DNA of 64,000 nt from Amphibalanus amphitrite. Lineage: Eukaryota; Arthropoda; Thecostraca; Balanomorpha; Balanidae. The stretch lies in the NCBI RefSeq assembly GCF_019059575.1, contig NW_024881786.1, positions 124,001-188,000 on the forward strand. The letters run 5' to 3'. The notes beneath the pieces were generated by a model, which saw only the letters and a list, made by a program, of their open reading frames with translations, ran no database searches and was not told where the DNA came from. Below are positions 32,871-46,480 of this stretch, piece by piece; the first letter of the stretch is position 1; the number at the start of each line of letters is the position of its first letter. The translations under genes were made by a program, and so were the position numbers.

Positions 32871-35274
32871 TCCACCGTGCTGATCTCTCTGTTACAAAGC
32901 CGGTGCGTAAATCACAGCGCTCCATTACGGCATTGTCTATGTGTGTGCTTATGCAGATGGTGGCCGTTACTCGCCGCCGCCGTGCCGGTGACGTCACTCG
33001 CGTGCCGGTGACGTCACTGCCGGTCCCGGGCTCTATTTACGGCGGTCGGTGCGGTGGCGAGCACCACGCAGCCCGGCGTCGCGCCGCGGCTGCTTTTTCA
33101 ATTAGCGAGCGCCGCTGGCAAAGATGGGGAGGAATGGAGAGGTAGGAAGAGGTGTGCCGAGGTGGGAGGGGTGGACGCGCCCGGCCGAACCGGCAGACCG
33201 AGTGCCGCCCGCCGGACTCGCCACGCCGCCGTGGCTGCAAATTGCGCCGGCCCGGCGCGCCGTGCACCGCGCAGTAAATAATACAGGCCGGCGGCGCGCT
33301 CCACCGGCCGGTGTATCATTTTTACAGTGACCATTGTCGCCGTCACGGCCCATTCGGCCGGAGAAAACCGGCCGGCGCGCGAGCGATTTATCTCGCGCCG
33401 CCGCCACTGTCATGTAGCCGAGGACATAAAGGATTTTTATAATGCCGTATTTCGCGAGTGCGCGGCTGGCATCTTCATTGGGCGCGGTGCCGGACAAATG
33501 ATCGGTTGGCTCGTATTTCGCGTGCCGCGCGGCCCACGGCGCGGCGCTGGTGTCGCGGCGCTCGGCGGGGGGCGCGGCCGAGCCGCGGCGACCACGACCC
33601 CGCCGGCCGCGACACGCGCGCCACAGGACACCGGGCGGCCGTCCCACACGGTTTATCGGTGATATTTCAGGAAGTGCTGGGCGCGACCCGAGTCAATGGG
33701 TCCCTGATTGCTAACGGAGCGCGACCCGTGAGGTCCTGCGACCAAGTCAGCACTGCGGCTGCGCCCACTTCGGAGGATTGCTAGGCGATGCCTGCAATGA
33801 ACAAGGGAAAAGTTACGATTGCTATAAATTCAAACCTCGCTATTTCCGACCAACGTAGATGTATTTTATGCTGCATGGAAAATTATGAAATGGACTGGTA
33901 ATTCTGCTCTGGATGAACTGAGAATTTGTTATGTGTGTCAACTGCCAAGACATGCCTTGTGTAAGCATTCTTTTCATCTGATCGATTAATGCATTCCATA
34001 AGCGACTGCCCTCCATTTGATGTGCCGTAAGCAGGCTTGCTATCCATTGCTACACTGCCATTGTTACTTTAAATAAAACACTGAACGACAGAAAACTGAG
34101 GAGAAACGATCCGGCAATGAGCAAATACCAAGGTAAAACGCAACATTAGATACACTCATTTATATTACGAAGCGTAATAACTCCGTTTCTTACAAATAAA
34201 TCGCGCAGCTGAGTGGTGACTGCAACTGCGCACAGCGCACGATCGCTGCTGGGCAGCCGCCTGCCAGCTAGCGTGATGCTGTGCCGGAGGACAGCTGTGG
34301 CGTGGGAACTGCAGCGCCTCACAGGAACCTAGCACCAAGGCCGTCGGAACGTGCTGCTTGGTCGGCTCCTGTGAACAGTTCCCACCGCGCGTAAGCAAAA
34401 CTGACACAATAGCAAGTGCATTGCATTTATGCAGCATTACTCAGATCGGAAACGCCGTTGCGGAGTAGGTGAGCCACGGAGACGGTCTGCCTGCCTGTGT
34501 CCGTGGAATGTCATTGTTGCGGCCGGCTGCTGATAGCTGCTGGCCGGTCGGCAGACTGCGCAGCCGATCGGCTCGACTGCTATGCACGACCCCGGCCCCG
34601 GAGTGGGAACGGTCAGCAGAGGCGGCGTAGCGGCGCTCCGCATTCCCGCCGCGCCGCTGGGATGCGCCGTGTGCGAAACGCGCGGCCGTCGCAGAGTTTC
34701 GTGATGAGCGCGCCCTTCGCTGTGCGGCGCGGCGCCGCTTTCACAGGCGGCGTCTGCAGCGCCGGCATCTGGGAGACATTCCACGTCGGCCGGCCCCGCG
34801 GTGCACTGTGCCGCCGTCGGTCCGCGGCTCCGCGGCGCAGCGCTCCGCGGCGACCGGTGGCCGGCTAACGGGACCCGGCGCACAACAAACAACGCACCCA
34901 CCCCCCACCCACCTCCTCGAGGCAGCTGGGTAACTCAGCAACGCGGACATCCCACTGCATCGCTGCAACTCGGTAATGGATGGCTACTGATAAAGAGAGA
35001 TTGTCATCTGGTCAGAAAGGTCTCATCTGTTCATGCTTTCCCGACTGCGCTGCAATTCGGTCAGCTGACGTAAATGACATTGGTACTGGACAGTGCTCCG
35101 CGAGTGAAACGGAGTGCACTGACGATTGCGGCCGGCCGGCTCGCCTTGAACTCTTGCCGAGACGGGATGTCGCGGTGCGAGCTCCGACAGACTGTTACCG
35201 TTAGGAGCTCCGACAGGATGTCACTTGACCATCCGATAGGGAGCTACGCGCCGTACCACCGCCGTCAGGGTCCT
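32871..35274. other. CpG-dense unique DNA flanking an AT-rich centre
   Basis: 32.95-33.66 kb and 34.45-34.9 kb are CpG-dense, while 33.78-34.2 kb is AT-rich. A direct duplication, CGTGCCGGTGACGTCACT, occurs at 32983 and 33001 in tandem. AT-rich cores (GCGATTTATCTCG, GATTTTTATAATGCC) sit in the GC-rich part. No gene is recognised. Confidence 0.4.
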
Positions 35275-36264
<990 letters not shown>

Positions 36265-36620
36265 AGGTGCGTCACTGGGTGGGTCACCGCGTCTCTGTGG
36301 GTGTGTCTCTGGGCGTGTCACCGCGTCTCTGTGGATGTGTCTCTGTGGGTGTGTCTCTGTGGGTGTGTCTCTGTGGGTGCGTCACCGCGTCTCTGTGGGT
36401 GTGGCTCTGTGGGTGTGTCTCTGGGTGTGTCACCGCGTCTCTGTGGGTGTGTCTCTGGGCGTGTCACCGCGTCTCTGTGGATGTGTCTCTGTGGGTGTGT
36501 CTCTGTGGGTGTGTCTCTGTGGGTGCGTCACCGCGTCTCTGTGGGTGTGGCTCTGTGGGTGTGTCTCTGGGTGTGTCACCGCGTCTCTGTGGGTGTGTCT
36601 CTGGGCGTGTCAGTGGCATG
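36265..36620. repeat. Minisatellite of GTGTGTCTCTGTGG and GTGTCACCGCGTCTCT words
   Basis: There are short units of 14-16 bp and a higher-order block of about 165 bp repeated twice (about 36285-36450 and 36450-36610). All plus-strand frames are open with cysteine/valine-rich translation, an artefact. Confidence 0.9.
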
Positions 36621-37611
36621 TCAGTGATGTGTCAGCGGGTTTCACCGTGTCACAAGGTGTGCCATGCTGGATGGGCCTTCCTGTTTTCGCAATGTGTGTG
36701 TCCGTGTTCTGCTGAGCGACTTGGCCGGCTTGTAGCCCCACACACTAACACCCAATCACTCAAACACCCACCAATGCAACCTATACAGCAGGGTTCCACG
36801 CTGCAATTAACCCATGGTATGTGGGCAATTACACACATGTGTTCGCATGTTAGACCGTGCAGTAAGAGGCTTCAGTCACTTCTAAAAAAGTGAGAAGAAC
36901 GCTACCGCAATTTCTTTTAACTTTGCTCGATGTCGCTACTCGGTTCTGTCGTGCGGTGTGCAGGTATGTTTTGTGACCCCCTGTTCTGTGGTGCGGCGGT
37001 GCGCCAGTTTTGTTACGACGGTGAGCCGAATCTGTCACTGCGGTGCCCCAGGTTTGTCACTGCCTTGCGCCAGGTTTGTGACGGCGGTGCGCCGGGTTTG
37101 TGACGGCGGTGCGCCGGGTCCGTCACCTGGCCACCGCAGGCAGCTGAGCGCTGATGGCGGCGCTGATGGTGCGGTAACTGAGCTGTCCTACACGGCTGTC
37201 CTACACGGCTCGGCTATGTTATCGGCGCGGGGATCGCAGCCGCCACAGCTGACGTACGGAGGCAGTCGGTCTGAAGTCTGAACATTGCCAGCCCGAGTCC
37301 CGACCGACACGCACCATGAATATTCTACAGACATAACATAAACGGATATACAGTCTGCCTCAACTGACTAAATATCTTAGAAGAAAACAATGCATCTAAT
37401 GCGCTGAATCAGGATCACAGCAGTGTCAACATAACGCACGATATAGTTTGAATCCTTTGCTTTCCCGCGCTGGACCTGCTGACAGGTCAGTCTCCGAACC
37501 CGCCTCTTTTATCACTGTTCAACCCGCTCCTGTGCCGAAAGATCGGGTCGTGGCTATCCCTACAGCATCACCGACACACGGGGCCTCTACTGTCGTACTC
37601 GTGACCGCGTG
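36621..37611. other. Unique DNA with a short tandem tract
   Basis: GTTTGTGACGGCGGTGCGCC-like words repeat at about 36965-37125. The rest is unremarkable. Confidence 0.5.
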
Positions 37612-37790
37612 TGCCACGGTACGGGCTGGTCTACCCGTGGTACGGGCCGGTGTACCTCGGTACGGTGCGGTATACCACGGTACGGGCCGGTGTACCACGG
37701 TACGGGCCGGTATACCACGGTACGGGCCGGTGTACCTCGGTACGGTGCGGTATACCACGGTACGGGCCGGTGTACCACGGCACGGTACGG
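37612..37790. repeat. 20-bp minisatellite, about nine copies
   Basis: The unit is close to TACCACGGTACGGGCCGGTG. Variants TACCTCGGTACGGTGCGGTA alternate in a higher-order pattern. Confidence 0.93.
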
Positions 37791-38224
37791 CGAGCCTATA
37801 CCACCCACAAAAACCACCTGCCATCAGTCCGACAAACACCTTCATATTTAATAGCCCGCGGCAAAAAGGCGCCGCGGCGCGTCGGCGGCGTATTTGGCGC
37901 GGTCGGCAAAAACGGTCGGTCAGCGCGGCACGGCGGAGACGCTAGCGGCGCGGCTGATGGAGCTGTCAGCGCGGCCGCCGGTCGCCGGTCGGCGGTCGGC
38001 GGGGGTCGCGTTACCGACCCGGCCCCGGCGCCGTGTCCCGCTAATGGGACTCGGCGCTGAACGCTGAGGCTGCTGCCGGGATGGATGACCGAAAAGCCGG
38101 CCGTCTTCACGGTCTCGCGTGCAGAGCTATCGGCTGATTTTGCCGACTGGTCCCGGTAGCAAATGTCAGTTTTGCCGGCTGTGCTGTTGGTTGTCATCAG
38201 CGTATGACAGGCCCTCCTAACCGG
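37791..38224. other. CpG-dense unique DNA
   Basis: No gene is recognised. Confidence 0.4.
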
Positions 38225-39310
38225 CCGGCTGAGCAGATCCGTATGACAGACCCGGTCAGATCCGTATCACAGACCCGTCCAGACCTGTACGGCAGACCCG
38301 GCCAGACCTGTACGGCAGACCCGGTCAGACCTGTACGGTAGACCCGGTCAGACCTGTACGGTAGACCCGGTCAGATCCGTATGACAGACCCGGTCAGACC
38401 TGTACGGCAGACCCGGTCAGGCCCGTATGACATACCCGGTCAAATCCGTATGACAGACCCGGCCAGACCTGTCCGGCAGACCTGGTCAGACCTGTACGGT
38501 AGACCCGGTCAGATCCGTATGACAGACCCGGTCAGACCTGTACGGCAGACCCGGTCAGGCCCGTATGACAGACTCGGTCAGATCCGTATGACAGACCCGG
38601 TCAGACCTGTACGGTAGACCCGGTCAGGCCCGTATGACATACCCGGTCAGACCTGTACGGTAGACCCGGTCAGATCCGTATGACAGACCCGGTCAGACCT
38701 GTACCGATAGGCGTTATCACAAGTGTATTTGCGGCCATTGGGGCGTCGTAAGAAAAGAAGAAAACAACTGGCCCCAAGAACTTTAAATTATCAGTTAGCA
38801 TGCACCTTTTCCTTGATCTGTAGAGAATTTACCATTAATTGCTAGAGAACATTGCATTTAAAATCGTCCATCTATGTTTTTTTCATCGTTTGCACAATAT
38901 GTTCTTTTATTAAGCTAGAAACACTAATTAGAAATAGTTCCCGCATCATCAAGAACAATAGGGAAGGCTTGAAGTGAATACAATAATCTAAACGGTGTTG
39001 TAATCTATGTGAAGACACTTCTAAAATTGCCTGTAGAAATATTGAAGGCAAAAGTTCAACTTTTTCACAAGACGGATGTCTATAAACCTATTCAACGTGT
39101 GACAACTCAGCCGGTATTTCGTCGCCTACAGCCCAGCTTTCCCTAGTGACAGATAGAGGCGCTGCTATCGATGTCCGCCCGTGCCGCCTAACGCGGTAGA
39201 CCCGGTCAGATCCGTATGACAGACCCGGTCAGACCTGTACGGTAGACCCGGTCAGGCCCGTAGGACAGACCCGGTCAGACCTGTACATACGGTAGACCCG
39301 GTCAGACCCG
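38225..39310. repeat. 23-bp minisatellite split by a 490-bp insertion
   Basis: Alternating 23-bp units (CAGACCCGGTCAGATCCGTA and CAGACCCGGTCAGACCTGTA types) run 38235-38704 and resume at 39195-39310. The AT-rich unique stretch 38705-39194 sits exactly between CCTGTAC and GGTAGACC, which would be contiguous in an intact unit. I find no clear inverted ends or target duplication on the insert. Confidence 0.85.
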
Positions 39311-40425
39311 TATGACAGACCCTCTCGGTTCCCCCTCTGTAATGCAGATCCGGTCAGACCCGAGACCGGCCGTATGTACAGTGCCGTCTATGTATGTAGG
39401 GCAGGCCCGGTCTGCCGCCTTAATGAGGAAGGTCGCGGCTGGTCTGTGTAATTGCTGTAAGCCGCCGCCGCCGCCGTCGCTGTCACAGAAATCCGCCGCC
39501 ATGGCCGGGCCGGATCCGCCGCGGAATATCCGCGTATAGCCGCTTCTGTCCGCACCTGCAGTGGGTAGCGTCATTATCACAGGGGGCGAATCAATCAGCT
39601 GTGCGCCGCCGGCCGGCAGGCCTCATTACTGGCTAATGGAGTGCTCTACACAATTTACATGTTTATGGAACGGTTATTTATCAGATGTGCTGTTTATTCA
39701 TTTCATTGTATCACCAACAACAGGTGGCTAAGGTACAACGACCTTTTTGATGAGTACATTATCGTGTCGCTGCTTAGCATACGATTAACTCGAGTTAAAC
39801 CCTTGATTAAGATATTCGCGTTACTGTTAGCGTCAACAAAAGTCTTCCAAACGTTAAAAGACGAATTAATCACATATCATTTGTGGTCTTCTCTGCCATG
39901 GATTACCAGCAATACTGAGCCGGCGACCGGACTGTGCCTGACATTCAACATCGGCATTTTTGGGCAGCATTGGGCCCTTCCCGGTATTTCGCTCTGGATT
40001 ATTTCACCGGTCGGTGTATTCCAGTAATGGGTCCGACAGCGCTCGTCTCACCGTATCCTGGAGCTAAGGTTATATTACGGTGTATTCATGTGGATCGCTG
40101 CATCTGAACACGGCTTTACTCCGAACCAAAGCGGCGGCAGCATAATCTGAGAGCTAGAGGGCAGAGCGGAACTCTGCTCACCAAAGTCGGCACTCGGCTC
40201 CGGCAGGGCTTATATATTTCCTGCTTGTAATGCTATGATAGTTTGCCTTTTTCACTATGTTCATTAGCATGAACGGTATAGAAATAACCACCACTAAATG
40301 GCACCACTAGTTTTTTTCTTTAAAAGAGAGTTTGTCAGTCAACATTCCGAAGCTCAGTGCGTGAATTGGCCTGCTATGTAGATTGCCTTTTATGCAAAGA
40401 AGAAATCAGAGACCTAGAGATAGAA

Positions 40426-40427
<2 letters not shown>
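39311..40427. other. Unique DNA with an unassigned 128-codon open frame
   Basis: The frame at 39641-40027 (plus) is hydrophobic at its N-terminal half and matches no family I know. It has no neighbour evidence, so I treat it as chance. The rest is unremarkable. Confidence 0.35.
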
Positions 40428-40504
<77 letters not shown>

Positions 40505-40530
40505 AGGAGAGAGGGACGGGTGTCCCGAGC
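40428..40530. repeat. (GA)n microsatellite
   Basis: A GA dinucleotide run of about 60 bp becomes irregular at its right end (GAGAAGGAGAGAGG). Confidence 0.97.
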
Positions 40531-41794
40531 CACAGATTGTCCTCGGGGCGGAGGAGCGCCCCGTGCCACCACCTGAGCCCTCTATCGGTCCCTGGGAAAC
40601 TGGCGATGACCCATCTGCGCCAGAGTCCCGGGGCACGGATCCCCGCTCGCAATGCATCTGTTGCCTCCAGAGCGGGAGCTGGCTACGATCAAATCAGGCT
40701 GCGCTGCGCTCTACTGCAGTTTCAGAGCGGCAGGACACTGCACGCCTCCTCGCTCCCGTCCAGTGGTACCGGCACCTGTAAAATGAGACCGGTTACACCT
40801 GACGGCCGGCCCCTGCCCCGCCGTCTGCGCCGCCGCCTCGGCTGCTCCCTGTCGTTTGAATATTCATCTCTCGGCGGCGGGATTCGCAGCGGTGTCGCGG
40901 CCACACTCGGACACTTATAAATCGGCCATGAACAGCGGACCACACTTAGCTGCGGTATGTCTGACACGCCGGCTGCGGCGGCGGCGGCGGCGGTCAGGGG
41001 TGAGACCAGCGCGGCCGGCGGCGCTAAGAGCAGCCGCAAAGCACCTCTGCCCTCAGCACCTCTGCCGAGCAGCACCTCTGCCGCTCAGCAGCTCTGCCGC
41101 TCAGCACCTCTGTCCCTCACCCTCAGCAGCTCTGCTGAACAGTACCTCCGTCTGCCCGTCGCTCGAAAGGGAGTGACGACACAGACGGCGAGCGGCCGAC
41201 CCGCGGCACAGCTACCGAGTGCAGTGGGCGTCAGGGCGGTGACCGGTCACACCCGAGACGGGTCAGATCGGTGACAGGTCAGGCCGGAGGCAGGTCAAGA
41301 ACCAGCCGACAGTATCGGGTCAGAGCAGTATTGTAAGAACCTCAGATAGCAGGTTAGAACAGTAGCGGGTCAGGGCAGTGACGGGTCAGAGAATTAACGG
41401 GTCCCGCTGGTGACAGACCAGGCCGGCGTGTCGGGTCACGGTCCGCGATGACCGGGTCCTGGACGGCGCGCCGGCCAGAGAACGCCGCGGTTACTGAGCA
41501 GGGCTGACACGGGCGGCTGGGCAGACTCTATGTGTGGCTCATGTTCTGAGAACGCAGAGATATTGCGGTGTCAGGGTACGAGGCACTTCGTTTTTTTTTT
41601 TGTCCCGAAACGTACGTTCTGGAGATTGCAGAACGTACCCAAAGTGGCTCAAATAATGTCTGACTTCAGCAATCTGTTCAAGCGTAACATGCGAGCCATG
41701 CTCCACGAACCAACGAGACCGACGAAATTCATGTAATGTGACAGCAGGTCAGATGCTTGGATATTGATTTTTTAGTGTACCGAGTGCCGAGTTC
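40531..41794. other. CpG-rich unique DNA with minor tandem words
   Basis: AGCACCTCTGCC words repeat at about 41040-41120, and GGGTCAGAGCAGT words at 41300-41400. No gene is recognised. Confidence 0.45.
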
Positions 41795-42150
41795 ATTGAC
41801 CAGTGAGGTCAGTCCTGGGAGGCCAGGGACCGATGAGGTCAGTCGCTAGACTGGGATGTCAGAGACCGCTGAGGTCAGTCACCAGACTGGGGGCTCAGGG
41901 ACCGAATATGCCAATCCTGAGAGGTCACAAGCCGGTGAGATCAATCTTGGGAGGTCAGGGATCGGTGCAGTCATCCCTGGGAAGTCAGGGACCGGTGAGG
42001 TCAGATGACAGGTCACGGACCGGTGAGGTCAGTCCAAGCTGCCAGGAAACGGTGAGGTCAGGGACTGGTGAGGTCAGTCCTGGGAGGTCAGGGACCGGTG
42101 AGGTCAGTCCTGGGAGGTCAGGGACCGTTGGGGTCAGCTGTGAGGTCAGG
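41795..42150. repeat. ~30-bp minisatellite rich in AGGTCA
   Basis: Units like TGAGGTCAGTCCTGGGAGG followed by TCAGGGACCGG recur with length variation. Because of the unit sequence, AGGTCA appears many times, but here as a tandem repeat rather than at nuclear-receptor spacings. Confidence 0.88.
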
Positions 42151-43012
42151 TGACGGGATTAGTGAGGTCCCAAGACCCGGAGCTGGGTCACTCTGGGCGC
42201 TGATGGGCCGATAGGCGCCTGCTGCGCCGCCGTCTGTCCCGCCGGCGCCGACAATCCACCGTCAGCGGACGACAGAGGACACTGTCACTGTAACTGGAGA
42301 ACCAGAGCCGCCCAGCCGACCCACCCAGCCACTCTCCCGGCCTGTCCGCCCCGCCCGGCCCCGCCCGGCCCTCACACAGCACGCCATGGAGCGTCGGGCC
42401 AGCTCCGGCCGACCTGGGGCCTATTCCTAGAAACGGACGCCGCCCATCGAGAACTCGGCAAACCGAGGCCAAATGGCGTTCTCAGAACGGCCGCCGCTGC
42501 AGGTCGGTTGCGTCACCGGGTCCGAATACCGGCCACATGCCACCTGTCGCGGCGCGCGGGTCAAGTTTCGGGCGGCTATCTGATCCATAACTAGTGGCGC
42601 GTGGCGGAGGGCCGCCCGCCGCCGACGCGTCACGCTCGAAACGGTGGCCAGGACACTGCAGACTGGACGCAAGGTGCTTGATCCACCGGGCGCCCCTGCT
42701 TAGGTAATGGCCATTGGTCACCGTTTCTGTTTGCATGTGGCTGTGAGGTCTGGTTGACTTCGGTCTTCCTCTTCGTATGTGATTTGTCTCTGCTCTGCTC
42801 TGTCTGTATGTCTGCTTTATATGCTCCTATCTTTGCGGCCCTGGCAGCGGTACCCGCCCGCCCAGCCGGCAAAGGGGCGGGGGGGGGGGCAATTAGGCTG
42901 CGGTCAGTGGCGATAATTGTCGGTCTCTATTACAGCCACCTGTTCGTGTAATGAGGGGCGGGCCGGTCCCTCCCTCTGCGCCGGCCGCACGGGCCGACCC
43001 GGCGCGGCGGTT
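42151..43012. other. Unique DNA, no gene recognised
   Basis: A G-run sits at 42877-42889. The core CAATTAGGCTGCGG and GGCGATAATTGTCGG at 42890-42920 is an AT-rich island in GC-rich sequence. Confidence 0.4.
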
Positions 43013-43200
43013 CATAGTGGTAGCGGCGATATGAGCCCCGCTGGCCCGGCCCGGCGGTTCATAGTGGTAGCGGCGATATGAGGCCCGCTGGCGCGGCGCG
43101 GCGGTTCATAGTGGTAGCGGCGATATGAGGCCCGCTGGCCCGGCCCGGCGGTTCGTAGTGGTAGCGGCGATATGAGGCCCGCTGGCCCGGCCCGGCGGTC
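43013..43200. repeat. 47-bp tandem repeat, four copies
   Basis: TAGCGGCGATATGA starts at 43021, 43068, 43115 and 43162, an exact 47-bp period with few differences. Confidence 0.93.
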
Positions 43201-46200
43201 TGGGAGCCGGAGAACTTCATCAGCCAGCGACCGGCTCATCAGCGCACACCGCTGTCCCAGCACTGAATGGCGGAACCGACATGCTCTGACCTCAAAGGGG
43301 ATGAGGTCCCTCCCATCCCCTTCCGTCTGTCTAACAGCTCGGACGGCTGCCTGTAGTCCGCCCAATTTTCTGGCTTTGTCGAGTTGGGTCAGTGTGATGG
43401 GAAATCTACTGACATTACCTCAGTAGGCTTCAAGTAACGTGGGCGTATGTCACTCTTCAATCGCTCCATCTTTCCGATCGTATGGACTGTAACATCAAAC
43501 CGATCTGTCCGTGCGTCAAACTCTGTCCATATCTTCCTTGTTATTCCAGTTGGATTCATCTTTCAGATTACCCACTCCCTTGTAGGCTGAAATCTGTTGG
43601 TTGTATACAGCACTTTGTGAAGATGTGTCCATTACGTAAAGATTGTATCTGGTCGGTAGCAATTAGAAGCTTGCCGAGGCCCCTGCCATTTCGAGCCGAA
43701 AGTGGCGCAACAGACTTTTACACCTGCACCTAGCTGCGAAGCCATTGCCTCGAGTGCAGGCAGGCAGCTCAAATGGAGACAACTTTTAATGGATCATGCG
43801 AAACAGCTCCTAAAGCTTTTCGCGTTAATGGCGGCGGCCCGTGCGGTGACCCCTCTCCGCGCGGCTATCGGTGCGTCCATCTGCGGCGCGCGGGTCCGGG
43901 CGCGCGCAGAGTGGCCGCCGGCCGCCGAGGGGATGCCGAACGACGCTGCCAGACATGAGTGACCTATTGGCGGAGCCGCGAGCACCGGTGGTAAAAGCCG
44001 GCGGCCAGCGCTGCAGGGAGAGAGACGGCCGTCCCCGGCAGTCGGCGGCGGCGCGATCTAAAAGGCGGCGGCGGGTGTCAGGGCTGACACGGGATGGTCC
44101 AGACGGAGAGTTTTTCTCCGACTGGTCCGGTCGGGTGAGCCGACCTTGCTGCCCGCTCAATAGAGAGATGTGCCCGTCGCCGGGTGGTCCGATGACAGCG
44201 GCAGGCGCGCGTTTTTTATCGATTGATATCGATCGGACGGAATGAGTCAGAATCCTAGACATCAGGGCAAAGGAAAAAATCAGGCCAACCACCAGCGCGA
44301 GGAAGCTCGCATTTTTATGAATGAATGTCACCGACTGTACTACTTACTCGGTGAAGTTCCTACAATTTTTCTTATAGCGACTCAATGTGCCCAAGGACTT
44401 TAAGCGCCATTCCGTACACGTGTTTCGCTCTGATTCCGTAGGTGATATGGCGCGCCGCAGTGGTAGCCGACAGGTGCTGCCTATGTATGCAAGCTGATAA
44501 GCCGACCTCCACACACTTGCCTTTGGGAGGAGGATGCCCGAAGGCACACTTTAGCCAGTAGTTGGCGGGATGGCAGAGGCTAATAACGTGCAGTGCTGAG
44601 CCTAGTTACCAGTTCGGTTCACGCAGAAATAGCCCCAGGGACGAGAGGGCGATCTGTTAGCCACTGCAACTGATGACTTACCATGAGTCACCGGCCACCG
44701 CTCTCAGTTCATGGGCTTGGTGAGATGTTACCTGCAATCGTTCGCCGCCAGTGAGACTAGTTCAGTCTCACTACAACATTCCCTTACACCCGTCGCCGAT
44801 GTTCAGTGTCCTGTCATCCGCCGTTCCGATGCCGTGCTACAAGCAGCTGCCATCACGCGGGGTGCCCATTTGATGTCCCAGCTCGGCCCGCGCAACCGTC
44901 TGAGCACTGTCGCTGTTACGGCGCAGGTCGTCGCCTTTTTCTCGTGTTATCTCCAGTCGCATTTCTCATAGAGGCGCGGACGTCGCTGCAGCCGGCCGTA
45001 AAAACACCTCCGTCGTGATCACCTGGCTCGTCCGGGAAGGACAGCGTCCGCGCAGCCTGAGTGACGGGGCTGCATTTTTGGCCGGGCACCGGTCCGACTC
45101 CGGAGCAGCATCTGCCGACTGCGGGGGGGGGGGGGGACCGGCGGCCGCGCTGTGCCCCAAACAGCGCGGCGGCGCTCCCCGCCCGGCGGCGAGCCGATAC
45201 CATCAGCCAGTGGGCCGGCTGGGGAACACCGTCCCGTATACCTTATCGGGTGCCGACGGTGGTTACAGGTTATCTGGTTTGGAGGCGGGGTCCTCACGAT
45301 CCGTGTATAGATGGCAGTAAAGATGCCCCAGAAGCTAATGGTGCAGTGTTTCTGTCTGTCGTTAGTGGGGTGCCAGGGCAGTAAAGCCATCATCCCGACA
45401 ATGACGCTCCCGATCACATTTGGTCACATGGCAACTTACAAGTATGTAGCTGAATTTAGCGAAAATAAAACGAAGCTTTCTTCAGTTTTTGATTATACTT
45501 AGATCGATTACGTTTTAATGTTTCCTTCAGGTTGCATGCAGTTGTACAAACATTGCGTTCTTTGGTCAACAATGATGAATGCATGGCTGGCACACATGCA
45601 ATGGACTACCAGTAAACCATTGAACAAATGCGAAGTAATATGAACTGCCACAGGAAACTACCGACGTTAATAATTTCTTACAACCTTCAATTGTAACCAG
45701 AGAACATAGAGTCTGCAGTCTGCTGCAGTACAGCTAGTTTCGTGGCAGCTATTGTGTCATGCGCTGTTTTAGCTGCATCTGCAGGGCGCTGGCTGCAGCG
45801 CTGGGGGCCGGCCGACTCCCCCATCCATCCCGAGTCCCCGACAGTCAGTCGGGAGGGAGGGAGGGCGTGTCTCCGTCCGCCGCTGTCCCACCCCGCCCTG
45901 CATGCCACCCGCGTCCCGCGCCCGTCAGCCACGCGGGGCCGGACAGGACATGGCAGCCACAATCACGGCCTGCAGGCGACACAGCCCTCCAGTCACGGGT
46001 CGCGCCCGCCCCGTGAGGCTCTGTGTGGTCTGTGTGAGGCTCTGTGTCTCTGTGTGATCAGTGCGCCGCTGCCGGGAGTTTTGGGGGTGCCGGGTGGGAC
46101 GTCATGAGCCTGTGGTCCCCAGTGGCGCCCTGATCATGAGATCATGAAGACAGTTCAGACCGCAACCAACTATGCTCTATCTATGCTCTATATGTCTGCG

Positions 46201-46480
46201 ACTGCTGCAGTGACTCGGCCCCCGACTTCCCGGTCCCGCGCCGAGTCGATCCGCGCGGCGCATCCTCCCGCGCACTGTAGTGACCCGACCCGCCCGTCCC
46301 CCGGCCCCCGCTGCGAGGTGACCGCGCGGCACGGCGCGTCCTCCGCCGGCGGACAGCGGCGCTGTCGCGGCTGCACCAAACTGGTTCTGCGCAGCGGCCG
46401 CCCGCCGTGTGGCTCTTCACTTTCTTTTCTGGTGTCATACCGCGGCAGGGGATGCTGCGGCGCGGCCGGCGACCGGAGCG
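43201..46480. other. Unique DNA, alternating CpG-dense and AT-rich blocks
   Basis: CpG-dense around 43.85-44.2, 45.0-45.25 and 45.8-46.4 kb. AT-rich around 44.2-44.4 and 45.35-45.75 kb. A 14-base G-run is at 45123-45136. No gene, RNA or element end is recognised. Confidence 0.4.

Noticed and set aside
39641-40027. 128-codon frame with hydrophobic segments
   Set aside because: There is no family resemblance, no splice context and no codon pattern that I can see. It could be an exon but nothing supports it.
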